The notes under the pieces were generated by a model, which was not told where the DNA came from, ran no database searches, and worked only from the letters and a program-made list of their open reading frames with translations. The translations under genes and the position numbers were made by a program. Positions 1 to 7,101 of a stretch of DNA of 14,710 bases are shown piece after piece. Source of the DNA: Bifidobacterium breve (GTDB lineage: Bacteria > Actinomycetota > Acidimicrobiia > Acidimicrobiales > Ilumatobacteraceae); NCBI GenBank assembly GCA_945871625.1, contig CAMBWL010000011.1, positions 1 to 14,710 on the forward strand, given 5' to 3'. How positions within the stretch are numbered: the stretch's first letter is position 1; each line of letters starts with the position of its first letter.

Positions 1-755
1 AAACACCGGTGCATGTCGGCGCACATCAACCGCTCGTGCGAAGTTTGTCTTCGGCACAAAATGTGCACGGCACAGATGGCATGGGCGACATCGGGCTAAA
101 CCTTGTTGGTCGCAAACCAACGTCGACACAAGCGATCAGTCAAATGATCGACACATTTCGATCTGCGCCAAACGAAATTGACCTCGTCACATTGGGGCCA
201 CTAACGAACATCGCGCTCGCCCTGTCGATCGAGCCGCAATTTGCCAAGATGGTGCGGCGTTGCATAATCATGGGAGGCACCGGTGTATTACCCGGCAATG
301 TCACTGCCGCTTCCGAGTTCAACGTTTGGGCCGACCCCGAGGCGGCTCGCATCGTGTTCGACTCTGACTTACCCCTCGAGATGGTTGGCTGGGATGTTTC
401 GGTTGCTGATGCTGTGATCTCTGACCAACTCGCCCATGAACTTGGCGCCGTAAGCGAACTCGGCAAGTTTGCAATGGCGATTCAACGCCAGGTGCGCGAG
501 TTCTGTCGTACCGAAACAAAACTCGAGGGTTTCGATTTGCCAGACCCAATCGCGATGGCGGTCGCCCTTGACCCGAAAATCGTCACTTCAGAAATTCAAA
601 AACATGTGCGTGTCAATCTCGGCTTCGGCGAGACACGCGGGCAAACAATTGTCGACCAATTAGGCATCATCAACGACCGCAACAACTGTCGAGTAGTTTT
701 ACGCGTCGACCGCGAGAAATTTATCTCGCTACTGCGCACGGCACTCGCCGCTTAA
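1..755 (+). CDS. Nucleoside hydrolase (inosine-uridine preferring family), 5' end missing
   Basis: Partial gene: the reading frame is open from the window edge (first full codon at position 3), and the GTG at 9-11 is an internal Val codon, not the start. About 250 residues remain. The family hydrolyses the N-glycosidic bond of ribonucleosides to base plus ribose for salvage or catabolism, in the cytoplasm. Visible signatures are HGTDGMGD near nucleotides 66-89, TLGPLTN at about 190-210, IMGGTG at about 268-285 and the substrate-binding segment EFNVWADPEAA at about 315-350. The N-terminal Ca-binding Asp cluster lies outside the window. The late catalytic motif, commonly HDP, reads LPDP here (537-548): the Ca-ligand Asp is kept but the His position is Pro, so the substrate class is uncertain. 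The gene converges on rpmA with 6 bp between stop codons and is not part of the minus-strand operon. Family assignment is firm; nucleoside specificity cannot be read from the sequence. Confidence 0.9.
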   Translation, partial: TPVHVGAHQPLVRSLSSAQNVHGTDGMGDIGLNLVGRKPTSTQAISQMIDTFRSAPNEIDLVTLGPLTNIALALSIEPQFAKMVRRCIIMGGTGVLPGNVTAASEFNVWADPEAARIVFDSDLPLEMVGWDVSVADAVISDQLAHELGAVSELGKFAMAIQRQVREFCRTETKLEGFDLPDPIAMAVALDPKIVTSEIQKHVRVNLGFGETRGQTIVDQLGIINDRNNCRVVLRVDREKFISLLRTALAA

Positions 756-761
756 AACTAA

Positions 762-1019
762 CTAGTTCGTCGCTGGATTGACGTCAACGACCTTGCGGCC
801 ACGACGCTCGGCAAACTTGACGTTGCCGTTGACAAGAGCGAACAATGTGTCGTCGCTACCCTTGCCAACATTTTTGCCAGGGTGAACCTTCGTGCCACGC
901 TGACGAATCAAAATTGTGCCGGCATTGATCAGCGTGCCGTCGAACACTTTTACGCCAAGTCGCTGGGCATTTGAATCTCTACCGTTCCTAGTAGAACCGC
1001 CACCTTTGGTTTTTGACAT
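762..1019 (-). CDS. rpmA: 50S ribosomal protein L27
   Basis: An 85-residue protein of normal family length. L27 sits in the large ribosomal subunit, and its N-terminal tail reaches toward the peptidyl transferase centre and stabilises P-site tRNA. The sequence begins MSKTKGGGSTRNGRDSNAQR, the diagnostic L27 start, and continues with the conserved GTKVHPGKNVGKG segment (about residues 42-54). There is no N-terminal extension of the kind cleaved by Prp protease in Firmicutes. The ATG start is supported by an AAAGG-type ribosome binding site 7 nt upstream, inside the end of rplU; the two genes are 3 bp apart and surely cotranscribed. It is the last gene of the minus-strand series. Obg and proB, which often follow rpmA in Actinobacteria, are not here; the next gene is the convergent nucleoside hydrolase. 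Confidence 0.97.
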   Translation of the reverse strand: MSKTKGGGSTRNGRDSNAQRLGVKVFDGTLINAGTILIRQRGTKVHPGKNVGKGSDDTLFALVNGNVKFAERRGRKVVDVNPATN

Positions 1020-1022
1020 GAA

Positions 1023-1334
1023 TCAGCCTTTCGCAATCGAGGTAATTTCAACAAGGCTATAACGCTGACGATGGCCGAAGCGACGACGTTGGTTGGTGCG
1101 ACGCTTATACATGAACCCGTCAATCTTGTCGCCGGCGACTTCGCCCAAAACTTTGCCCTTGACCGAAACCTTCGCAAGTTGCGCAGGCGTGGCAAGAACT
1201 GTCTCACCGTCTACGAGCATCACTGGTGTGAACGAAACTTCAGAACCAGTCGCCGCGCCAAGAAGTTCAACCTGAACTTGCTGACCTTTGGCCACTTTTT
1301 CTTGTTTTCCACCGGAGGCAATAATCGCGTACAT
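1023..1334 (-). CDS. rplU: 50S ribosomal protein L21
   Basis: A 103-residue protein of normal family length that binds 23S rRNA in the large subunit. The N-terminus MYAIIASGGKQEKVAKGQ and the basic C-terminal region KRRTNQRRRFGHRQ, which ends in an SLVEITSI-type strand, are typical of L21. The start is ATG at 1332-1334. No clear Shine-Dalgarno sequence stands before it; only a weak GAG is seen about 9 nt upstream. A 78-bp gap (1335-1412) separates it from rne, and I see no hairpin or convincing promoter in that gap. The order rne-rplU-rpmA is a conserved actinobacterial arrangement. Confidence 0.97.
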   Translation of the reverse strand: MYAIIASGGKQEKVAKGQQVQVELLGAATGSEVSFTPVMLVDGETVLATPAQLAKVSVKGKVLGEVAGDKIDGFMYKRRTNQRRRFGHRQRYSLVEITSIAKG

Positions 1335-1412
1335 ATTGAACTCAGAGCCTATCTGTGGGTTTGATAAATCAACGTGGATCGATGACGAGAATCTCGGAGA
1401 AATCGCACAAAT

Positions 1413-3059
1413 TTAGTCGAGCATCGAGTGGTCGACCATGATTCCTCGACCCTCACAAGTTGGGCAAGTATCGGCAAAATTTGTCAGTAGACCCTCACCA
1501 ATGCGCTTGCGTGTCATCTCGACAAGACCCAGGTCTGAGATCTCAAATACTTGAGTACGAGTTTTGTCGCGAGAAAGAGCGTCTTTGAAACGCTCGAGAA
1601 CTTTGCGTCGGTTCTCACGAATCTCCATGTCGATGAAGTCGATAACAATGATGCCGCCAATGTCACGCAGTCGCAACTGTCGGGCGATTTCGTCAGCGGC
1701 TTCAAGATTGTTATTGAACACTGTTTCTTCAAGACTCGTCTTGCCGATATTTTTGCCGGTGTTGACGTCGATTACGGTCAGCGCCTCGGTGTGTTCAATT
1801 ACCAACGAACCACCCGACGGCAACCAAACCTTGATGTCAAGTGCCTTATGAATCTGCTCATGCACGTGCTGCTTTTCGAACAACGACAAACCTTCAACCT
1901 TGGTGTCGTGAAATTCAATGCGATCCAAAAATTCTGGGTTGAAGTCGCCAATATATTGACTCACTTCTTCGAACAATTCTCTGTCGTCGAGAATGATGCC
2001 ACGATAATCGCTGCTGAATTCTTCGCGGATAACTCGCACGGCAAGCGAAGGCTCACGATAAAGCAGTGTCGGTCCACTCGCCTTTTTTGAACGATCTTTA
2101 ATCTCTTCCCAAAGTTCGAGCAGTCGCGACATGTCAGTCTGAAGCTCGTGTTCGGTGGCGTTCTCGGCCGCGGTTCTGACGATGACGCCATGCTCTTCTG
2201 GTTTTACGCGATCCAAAACTGTGCGCAAACGACGACGCTCGTCTTCGGGTAAACGCTTCGAGATGCCGTAAGTGCGCGAATCAGGGATCAAAACAACAAA
2301 TCGACCAGGCAGCGAAACTTCTTGAGTCAGTCGACCACCCTTTGCTCCGATCGGATTTTTCGTGACCTGACACAAAATCAACTGGCGCGACTGCAAGACA
2401 TGCTCGATTCGCGGCTCGGGGCCCTGTTCGACGACATCTTCTTTGTCGAATTGAACGTCACCGCGATAAAGAACGGCATTCTTCGGCGTGCCGATGTCGA
2501 CGAACGCAGCCTCCATTCCTGGAAGCACATTTTGCACACGACCTAAATAGATGTTGCCATGAATCTGGTCGGCATCATCTGCCGGACGACTGACATAGTG
2601 CTCAATCAGGCTGCGCCCCTCAAGCATCGCAACTTGTGTGAAGTCTTTGCGTACCTGAACGCACATCATGTATCGACCCAATGGTCGACCGTTGCGCTCT
2701 TTGCCACGGCGACGCTCGATCAACTCGGCGTCTGTCTCAATTACTGACTGCTTTGTCGCGCGCCCACTATCTCGGTCTTGACGATCACCTCGACGACGGC
2801 GATTACGGCCCCCGCGACGGTTGCGACCACCTTTGCCCGACTTCTCGCCGCGGTCTGTCTTGTCAGACTTTCGCGAACCCCGACTCGAATCTGACTTGGC
2901 ATCGGCCGAATCTACGTTCGGTTGTGCAACCGACGGCGCAACGAATGGTGCGGGTCGCGTGTCACCGATTTGGGGTTTGCGAACAAGCGCCGACTCTGCA
3001 GCCTCGGGCGAGACTAAACGACCTTCACGTGGATGCTCTGGTAACTCTGGGGAACTCAT
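1413..3059 (-). CDS. rne: Ribonuclease E/G family endoribonuclease
   Basis: A 548-residue single-strand endoribonuclease for mRNA decay and rRNA/tRNA processing, probably the main RNase E of the cell. Residues 1-125 form a low-complexity, charged tail very rich in Arg, Gly and Lys (GGRNRRGGRNRRRR near 77-90), presumably disordered and RNA-binding. The catalytic core follows: an S1-like domain with YLGRVQNVLPGMEAAFVDIG (171-190), the 5' sensor region, and the DNase I-like subdomain with the two catalytic aspartates, Asp431 in VIDVNTGK and Asp474 in VIDFIDM. The Zn-link CPTC lies at 532-535. The protein stops 13 residues after that second Cys, so the small domain of E. coli RNase G and the long C-terminal scaffold of E. 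coli RNase E are both absent. The ATG start is supported by a strong ribosome binding site 7 nt upstream. A 171-bp gap precedes it, so it may have its own promoter or autoregulated leader; 78 bp later comes rplU. Confidence 0.96.
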   Translation of the reverse strand: MSSPELPEHPREGRLVSPEAAESALVRKPQIGDTRPAPFVAPSVAQPNVDSADAKSDSSRGSRKSDKTDRGEKSGKGGRNRRGGRNRRRRGDRQDRDSGRATKQSVIETDAELIERRRGKERNGRPLGRYMMCVQVRKDFTQVAMLEGRSLIEHYVSRPADDADQIHGNIYLGRVQNVLPGMEAAFVDIGTPKNAVLYRGDVQFDKEDVVEQGPEPRIEHVLQSRQLILCQVTKNPIGAKGGRLTQEVSLPGRFVVLIPDSRTYGISKRLPEDERRRLRTVLDRVKPEEHGVIVRTAAENATEHELQTDMSRLLELWEEIKDRSKKASGPTLLYREPSLAVRVIREEFSSDYRGIILDDRELFEEVSQYIGDFNPEFLDRIEFHDTKVEGLSLFEKQHVHEQIHKALDIKVWLPSGGSLVIEHTEALTVIDVNTGKNIGKTSLEETVFNNNLEAADEIARQLRLRDIGGIIVIDFIDMEIRENRRKVLERFKDALSRDKTRTQVFEISDLGLVEMTRKRIGEGLLTNFADTCPTCEGRGIMVDHSMLD

Positions 3060-3066
3060 TAACTAA

Positions 3067-3073
3067 TCCTTCT
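3067..3073 (-). promoter_or_regulatory. Ribosome binding site of rne
   Basis: On the minus strand the sequence AGAAGGA lies 7 nt before the rne ATG at 3057-3059. It is one of the best Shine-Dalgarno matches in the window and fixes the rne start. Confidence 0.75.
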
Positions 3074-3084
3074 AAACCTGTCAA

Positions 3085-3184
3085 ACGAACTGAGAAACAC
3101 AAGTTCGTCAATCGCGGTTAGGGCTAACTCAGGAGACTGAGCGCACCTTCTTCGCGAAAATCGAATGTTTGGAGCTCGCGCTCC
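3085..3184 (-). promoter_or_regulatory. rodA-rne intergenic region with three short inverted repeats
   Basis: The 171-bp gap between the rodA stop and the rne start (3060-3230) holds no gene. Three short inverted repeats are visible: ACGAACT with a 10-nt loop (3085-3108), CTCAG with a 4-nt loop (3128-3141), and GGAGC with a 4-nt loop (3171-3184), which on the minus-strand transcript would be a GCGA tetraloop hairpin. None is followed by a run of U, so none looks like an intrinsic terminator. TTGACG and TTGACA motifs occur on the minus strand just upstream of rne, but I see no convincing -10 partner. A leader or promoter for rne-rplU-rpmA is the likely role; this is inference. Confidence 0.3.
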
Positions 3185-3230
3185 GTACCTTCAGGCTACC
3201 CCGTGAGGCAAGATTAAAGACGGACTCAAA

Positions 3231-4400
3231 TCAGCGCAGGCGGCGCATATAAATGCTCTGGGCTAGACCGATAAGTAACGCACTCGCGACAAGGTGTGAA
3301 CCACCATATGAGATGAAAGGTAGTGGCAGGCCGCTCACCGGGGTGAGGCCGAGGGTCATACCGATGTTTTGAAAAATCTGAAACAACAGCAGCGCGAAAA
3401 TACCGCCGACCAACAACTGATCGAATCTGGTCCGCGCAATTCGTGAAATAGTCCAGAGACGCCAAAGAATCACCACAAACAGCGCAAGAACGACGAACCC
3501 ACCAATCATTCCGAATTGCTCGCCGATCGCCGAAAACGGAAAGTCGCTGAATTGAACAGGGATGTATTTGCCGTTCGTCAGCGGACCCTGCAGATAACCC
3601 TTTCCGAAAAAACCACCACTGGATACAGCACGCTTGGCGAAACGAACCTGCAAAACGATTTGTTGGAGATCTTTTTCGTTTGAATCTTGATTAAAAAATG
3701 CTTCAAAACGTCGCAACTGATAGCGATCAACTATGCCAGCCCACGCGACTGCACCTGCCGAGACAATCGTCAGCACTGTGATCAGGGCGATGTATCGTCG
3801 CTTGGCGCCAGCCATCCACAGCACGCCCGCCACGCCAGAAACCACGACTGTCGCCGAACCCAAGTCTGGCTGGATCAAAATTAAAACAACTGGAAAGCCA
3901 AGCGTGAGCAACGAAACTGAAAACTGGTGGTAGTCAATTTTGTCGTACGCCGCATCGGCTGTGTATGCCGCTATCAAAATTATCACCGCAACTTTCATCA
4001 ACTCAGCAGGCTGCACCGAAATTGGACCAAGGTCGAAAGAAAGTCTGGCTCCACGACGCACTGCGCCCGCCACCAATACCAAAATCAACAAAACACTTGA
4101 ACTGATATACCAAAAGACTGCCCGCTCACGAATCCACTCGTGACCGACAGCCATAATTACCACTACGACTACTGCGGCGACGATCACGAATAACACTTGT
4201 CGCTGCACATAAAAATATTGATCAAATCCCTGATCGAGCAATCGTTGTCTTGTTGCTGAATAGACCGTGAATGCACCGATCACACTTTGCGCCAACACAG
4301 CAATCAACAACACAATGTCGATGTTCTTCCAGACGGACAAAACGTCGTAACTCGTGCCCATCCACTTTGGCAACGAAATTTTAGGCAAGAAACGAGCCAT
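3231..4400 (-). CDS. rodA: Rod-shape SEDS glycosyltransferase RodA
   Basis: SEDS-family polytopic membrane protein that polymerises lipid II glycan strands for lateral wall synthesis, paired with PBP2. From the chosen ATG (4398-4400) it has 389 residues, the usual length, with about ten hydrophobic segments. Family motifs are QPAELMK (130-136), QPDLGSA (177-183), the extracytoplasmic loop ending VQFSDFPFSAIGEQ with the presumed catalytic Asp286, and the C-terminal signature GLTPVSGLPLPFISYGGS (351-368). The frame is open 13 codons further upstream (to 4439), but that would overlap mrdA by 37 bp, and the added residues do not look like family sequence. The chosen start lies 2 bp after the mrdA stop, consistent with translational coupling. 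FtsW is the alternative paralogue; the mreB-mreC-mreD-mrdA context favours RodA. Confidence 0.94.
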   Translation of the reverse strand: MARFLPKISLPKWMGTSYDVLSVWKNIDIVLLIAVLAQSVIGAFTVYSATRQRLLDQGFDQYFYVQRQVLFVIVAAVVVVVIMAVGHEWIRERAVFWYISSSVLLILVLVAGAVRRGARLSFDLGPISVQPAELMKVAVIILIAAYTADAAYDKIDYHQFSVSLLTLGFPVVLILIQPDLGSATVVVSGVAGVLWMAGAKRRYIALITVLTIVSAGAVAWAGIVDRYQLRRFEAFFNQDSNEKDLQQIVLQVRFAKRAVSSGGFFGKGYLQGPLTNGKYIPVQFSDFPFSAIGEQFGMIGGFVVLALFVVILWRLWTISRIARTRFDQLLVGGIFALLLFQIFQNIGMTLGLTPVSGLPLPFISYGGSHLVASALLIGLAQSIYMRRLR

Positions 4401-4402
4401 GA

Positions 4403-6583
4403 TTACTCGCGGGTATCCGACGCTCCGCCGACAAGACATAGCGGGTTGCGCAAAGATGAAGTCGGCGCTACTGCAAAACTCGCCTTATCTAACGGATCGG
4501 CCGGCAGAACTTGGTCGTATCGATAGTCGCCAGCGAGTGCGGTGAAGAGGCATTTGACCACTGGGGCTGCGGCTTGCGATCCATAGCCGGCCTTTTCGAG
4601 ATATGCATAAACCGTGTATGGCTGAGAACCGTCCAAACTAAAAGCGCCGAAGGCTGACGAGTCATTCCACGGCAAGTTTCCCAAGCCCTGAGCAGTACCA
4701 GTCTTGCCAGCAATCGGCAATTTTCCATAGTTGTAACCGCGAAAAATATTTTCTCCGGTCGCTTTGTGGTAGTAGTCAAAATTTACGCCGGGTCCCGTGA
4801 TTACTCTGGCCATTCCCTTGACGATCGGGGTGCGAATTGCAGAGGTCATGCTTATGCGTCTCGTCGGCTTGATCGAAACGAGTCGTTTAACAACTTCTGT
4901 TGACCCAAAATCAACAATTCCCGGCCGCGAATCACGGGTACCAGGGGCAAGTAATGCGAACCCTACCTTTGGTTCATAAACCCTCCCACCGTTGGCGATT
5001 ACCGCAAATGCCTGGGTCATCTGCAACGGCGTCACCGAGAGCAAACCTTGACCGATCGAGAAAAGTACTTGGTCACCGACATAATAAGCCTCACCCGACT
5101 CTTGAGAAATCGCGCCAATATCTGCGAGACGTTTTTTTAACGCTTTACTCGGAATAGTGCCCGCATATTCGTAGGGCAAGTCGATATTTGTCGGCGACCC
5201 AAGTCCGAACTGTCGAACTTCATTTTCGAGAATCGGCGCGTATCCGCGCTCTGTGAGAATCTGTTCCCCGATTTTGTAGAAAAACGTGTCGCTCGAAACT
5301 GCAAGCGCTGATTCGACATCAACTGTGCCGTAGCGGCATGGGGCACCTGTGGCCCGACAAATTGAATTTCTAAAGACACACTTAACGCCCTGTTGACATC
5401 TGTCTTCAGGAATGCTCTGCAACTTATACGTGCCACGGTCGTCAAAGGTGTATTCATCTGCCCCAGGTAGCTGGCCAGTATTCAGTGCCGCATACGCAAC
5501 GAGTGGCTTGAACGAAGAACCCACGTTATATCGACCAGAAATCGCACGGTTCACCAAAATTGATTTGTCTGGATCATCGGTTTGTGGAAACAGTTGTGAA
5601 AACTTATCTTTAGGCAACCCACCTCCGAACCAGCGCACATCAAAACGCGGATAACTCGCCATCGCGATCACCCGTCCCGAGTTGTGATTCATAACAACCA
5701 CCGAGCCGGCTGGAGCCTTGTAGAAATTAACTTCTGGATACAGCGGGTCTAAAGTGCCGTCTGGCAAGCGAACTTGACCCGCCTCAACTCGTTGTCGAAC
5801 CAACAACTGTGTTTCGAGTGCTTGTTCGGCGAACTGCTGCACCGTCAGATCGATCGAGAGTTGCAGGTCGTTTCCGGCAATTGGTTCAACGCGCTCAATC
5901 AAACCGAGAATTTTGCCGACAGCATCTACTTCATAGCGAATGAAACCTGGCTTACCGCGCAACGCCGTTTCATAGGCCTCTTCTACCCCGTATTGGCCAA
6001 CGCGCTCATTCGGGTCATAACCCAGCGACTTGTAATAGGCCAGATTGCCTTTAAGAATTGCGCCGAGATAGCCCAAGACATGACCGGCTAATGCACCATA
6101 TGGATAACTTCTACGCCACTCTTCTCGCACGAAAATGCCTCGGTAATCCTCGACGCGTTCTATCAAAAACAGGGCTGTATCTTCTGAGACATCTTCACGC
6201 AATGGGATCGACTCAAAAGGCCCATAACGCTCGTCTTGCATTCGCTCGAGCAAAGTTTCGATCGGCACGTTCAGCGGCCCAGAAAGTCGCTGAGCCATGG
6301 CCAGCCTTTCGGCGGGTTTGCGGACCACATCTCGATCTATCGTTACGACAAGAGTTCGTTTATTGTCGGCCATCACGCGACCTGCTGAATCAAAAATTCT
6401 GCCTCGTTCGGGTATGAGTTTGATTGTTCGCGTGCGCACCTTGCCGATAACTTCTTCTACATCTCGAGAGCCGACTGCTTGCAAGTACCACATCCGAGAC
6501 GAAAGAGCACCAAACAAGACAATCGCGACAATTCCGAGTGCGAGTAGTCGTTTTGGAACGCTCTCAGATTTTCGCATCGACAT
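4403..6583 (-). CDS. mrdA: Penicillin-binding protein 2 (elongation transpeptidase)
   Basis: A 726-residue class B PBP that cross-links peptidoglycan in the elongasome with RodA. It has a short basic cytoplasmic N-terminus and one membrane anchor (about residues 12-35, LLALGIVAIVLFGAL). The PBP dimer/pedestal domain starts near IPERGRIFDSAGRVMADN. The transpeptidase domain carries all three active-site motifs: SSFK at 356-359 (nucleophile Ser356), SSD at 430-432, and KTG at 627-629. Four cysteines (396, 402, 409, 416) cluster just before the SSD motif and could form disulfides outside the cell. I chose the ATG at 6581-6583 because it overlaps the mreD stop by one base (TGATG), a classic reinitiation junction. 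A TTG at 6620-6622 would add 13 residues, lacks a ribosome binding site and is less likely. At about 726 residues it is longer than E. coli PBP2 (about 630). Confidence 0.94.
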   Translation of the reverse strand: MSMRKSESVPKRLLALGIVAIVLFGALSSRMWYLQAVGSRDVEEVIGKVRTRTIKLIPERGRIFDSAGRVMADNKRTLVVTIDRDVVRKPAERLAMAQRLSGPLNVPIETLLERMQDERYGPFESIPLREDVSEDTALFLIERVEDYRGIFVREEWRRSYPYGALAGHVLGYLGAILKGNLAYYKSLGYDPNERVGQYGVEEAYETALRGKPGFIRYEVDAVGKILGLIERVEPIAGNDLQLSIDLTVQQFAEQALETQLLVRQRVEAGQVRLPDGTLDPLYPEVNFYKAPAGSVVVMNHNSGRVIAMASYPRFDVRWFGGGLPKDKFSQLFPQTDDPDKSILVNRAISGRYNVGSSFKPLVAYAALNTGQLPGADEYTFDDRGTYKLQSIPEDRCQQGVKCVFRNSICRATGAPCRYGTVDVESALAVSSDTFFYKIGEQILTERGYAPILENEVRQFGLGSPTNIDLPYEYAGTIPSKALKKRLADIGAISQESGEAYYVGDQVLFSIGQGLLSVTPLQMTQAFAVIANGGRVYEPKVGFALLAPGTRDSRPGIVDFGSTEVVKRLVSIKPTRRISMTSAIRTPIVKGMARVITGPGVNFDYYHKATGENIFRGYNYGKLPIAGKTGTAQGLGNLPWNDSSAFGAFSLDGSQPYTVYAYLEKAGYGSQAAAPVVKCLFTALAGDYRYDQVLPADPLDKASFAVAPTSSLRNPLCLVGGASDTRE

Positions 6584-7101
6584 CAAACGGCCGTTTTTCT
6601 TTCGCTCAACGTCCAACGACAAACGACTATCGCCAGCGGTGAAATAATCAAATTACAAATTGCGACGATTAGTGCAACTTTGATCACACGCAACTCCAAC
6701 CATCCGTCTAAACCGACGACAGATTGGGCCATCGGAAAATAAATTTCGCCAAGCACCGAAGCCACGGCAACTGCGATGAGTCTCATCCACCAAGTTGGCT
6801 CGTTAAAGAAATAGATCAAGAGACCGGCGGTTGCGCCTGCTAGACCCAATGTCAGAGAACTCAACCCAACTGGTGTGGGCAAAATCATGTCAAACATCAT
6901 GCCTGCGATCAGCCCGGTCAATGCGCCGATCGCCGATCCATAAAGCGACCCAGCGACCACAACAAACAACAGAACTGTCTGTGCCGCCACCCCGAATGGT
7001 CGAAGGTCAGAAAATAATGTCGTCTGCAAAGACTGAATTATCAACAGCACAAGCACAAGACGTGTCCAGCGACTCGAGATGAATGTTAGTAATCGAATCA
7101 T
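6583..7101 (-). CDS. mreD: Rod-shape determining protein MreD
   Basis: A 172-residue integral membrane protein with about five hydrophobic segments, including FVVVAGSLYGSAIGALTGLI, a helix near LTLGLAGATAGLLIYFF and a last one near VALIVAICNLIISPLAIVV. MreD links cytoplasmic MreB and periplasmic MreC to the RodA-PBP2 synthase; it has no known catalytic activity. MreD diverges fast, so identification rests on size, the GLIAGMMFDMILPTPVG segment (MreD proteins typically have G..G...D at this place) and its position between mreC and mrdA. The ATG start overlaps the mreC stop in ATGA, and its own stop overlaps the mrdA start by one base, so mreC, mreD and mrdA are probably translationally coupled. 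Confidence 0.92.
   Translation of the reverse strand: MIRLLTFISSRWTRLVLVLLIIQSLQTTLFSDLRPFGVAAQTVLLFVVVAGSLYGSAIGALTGLIAGMMFDMILPTPVGLSSLTLGLAGATAGLLIYFFNEPTWWMRLIAVAVASVLGEIYFPMAQSVVGLDGWLELRVIKVALIVAICNLIISPLAIVVCRWTLSERKTAV

Noticed and set aside
9..11. GTG at 9 as the true start of the nucleoside hydrolase
   Set aside because: The frame is open to the window edge, and the N-terminal Asp motif of the family is missing, so the real start lies upstream.
1551..2090. Plus-strand frame of 179 codons inside rne
   Set aside because: Antisense to the conserved catalytic core of rne; no recognisable domain and no ribosome binding site.
4401..4439. Longer rodA frame starting at 4439
   Set aside because: It would overlap mrdA by 37 bp; the ATG at 4400, 2 bp after the mrdA stop, gives normal RodA length.
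6584..6622. Longer mrdA from TTG at 6620-6622
   Set aside because: No ribosome binding site, 40-bp overlap with mreD, and the added residues are unlike family N-termini; the ATG overlapping the mreD stop is a better start.
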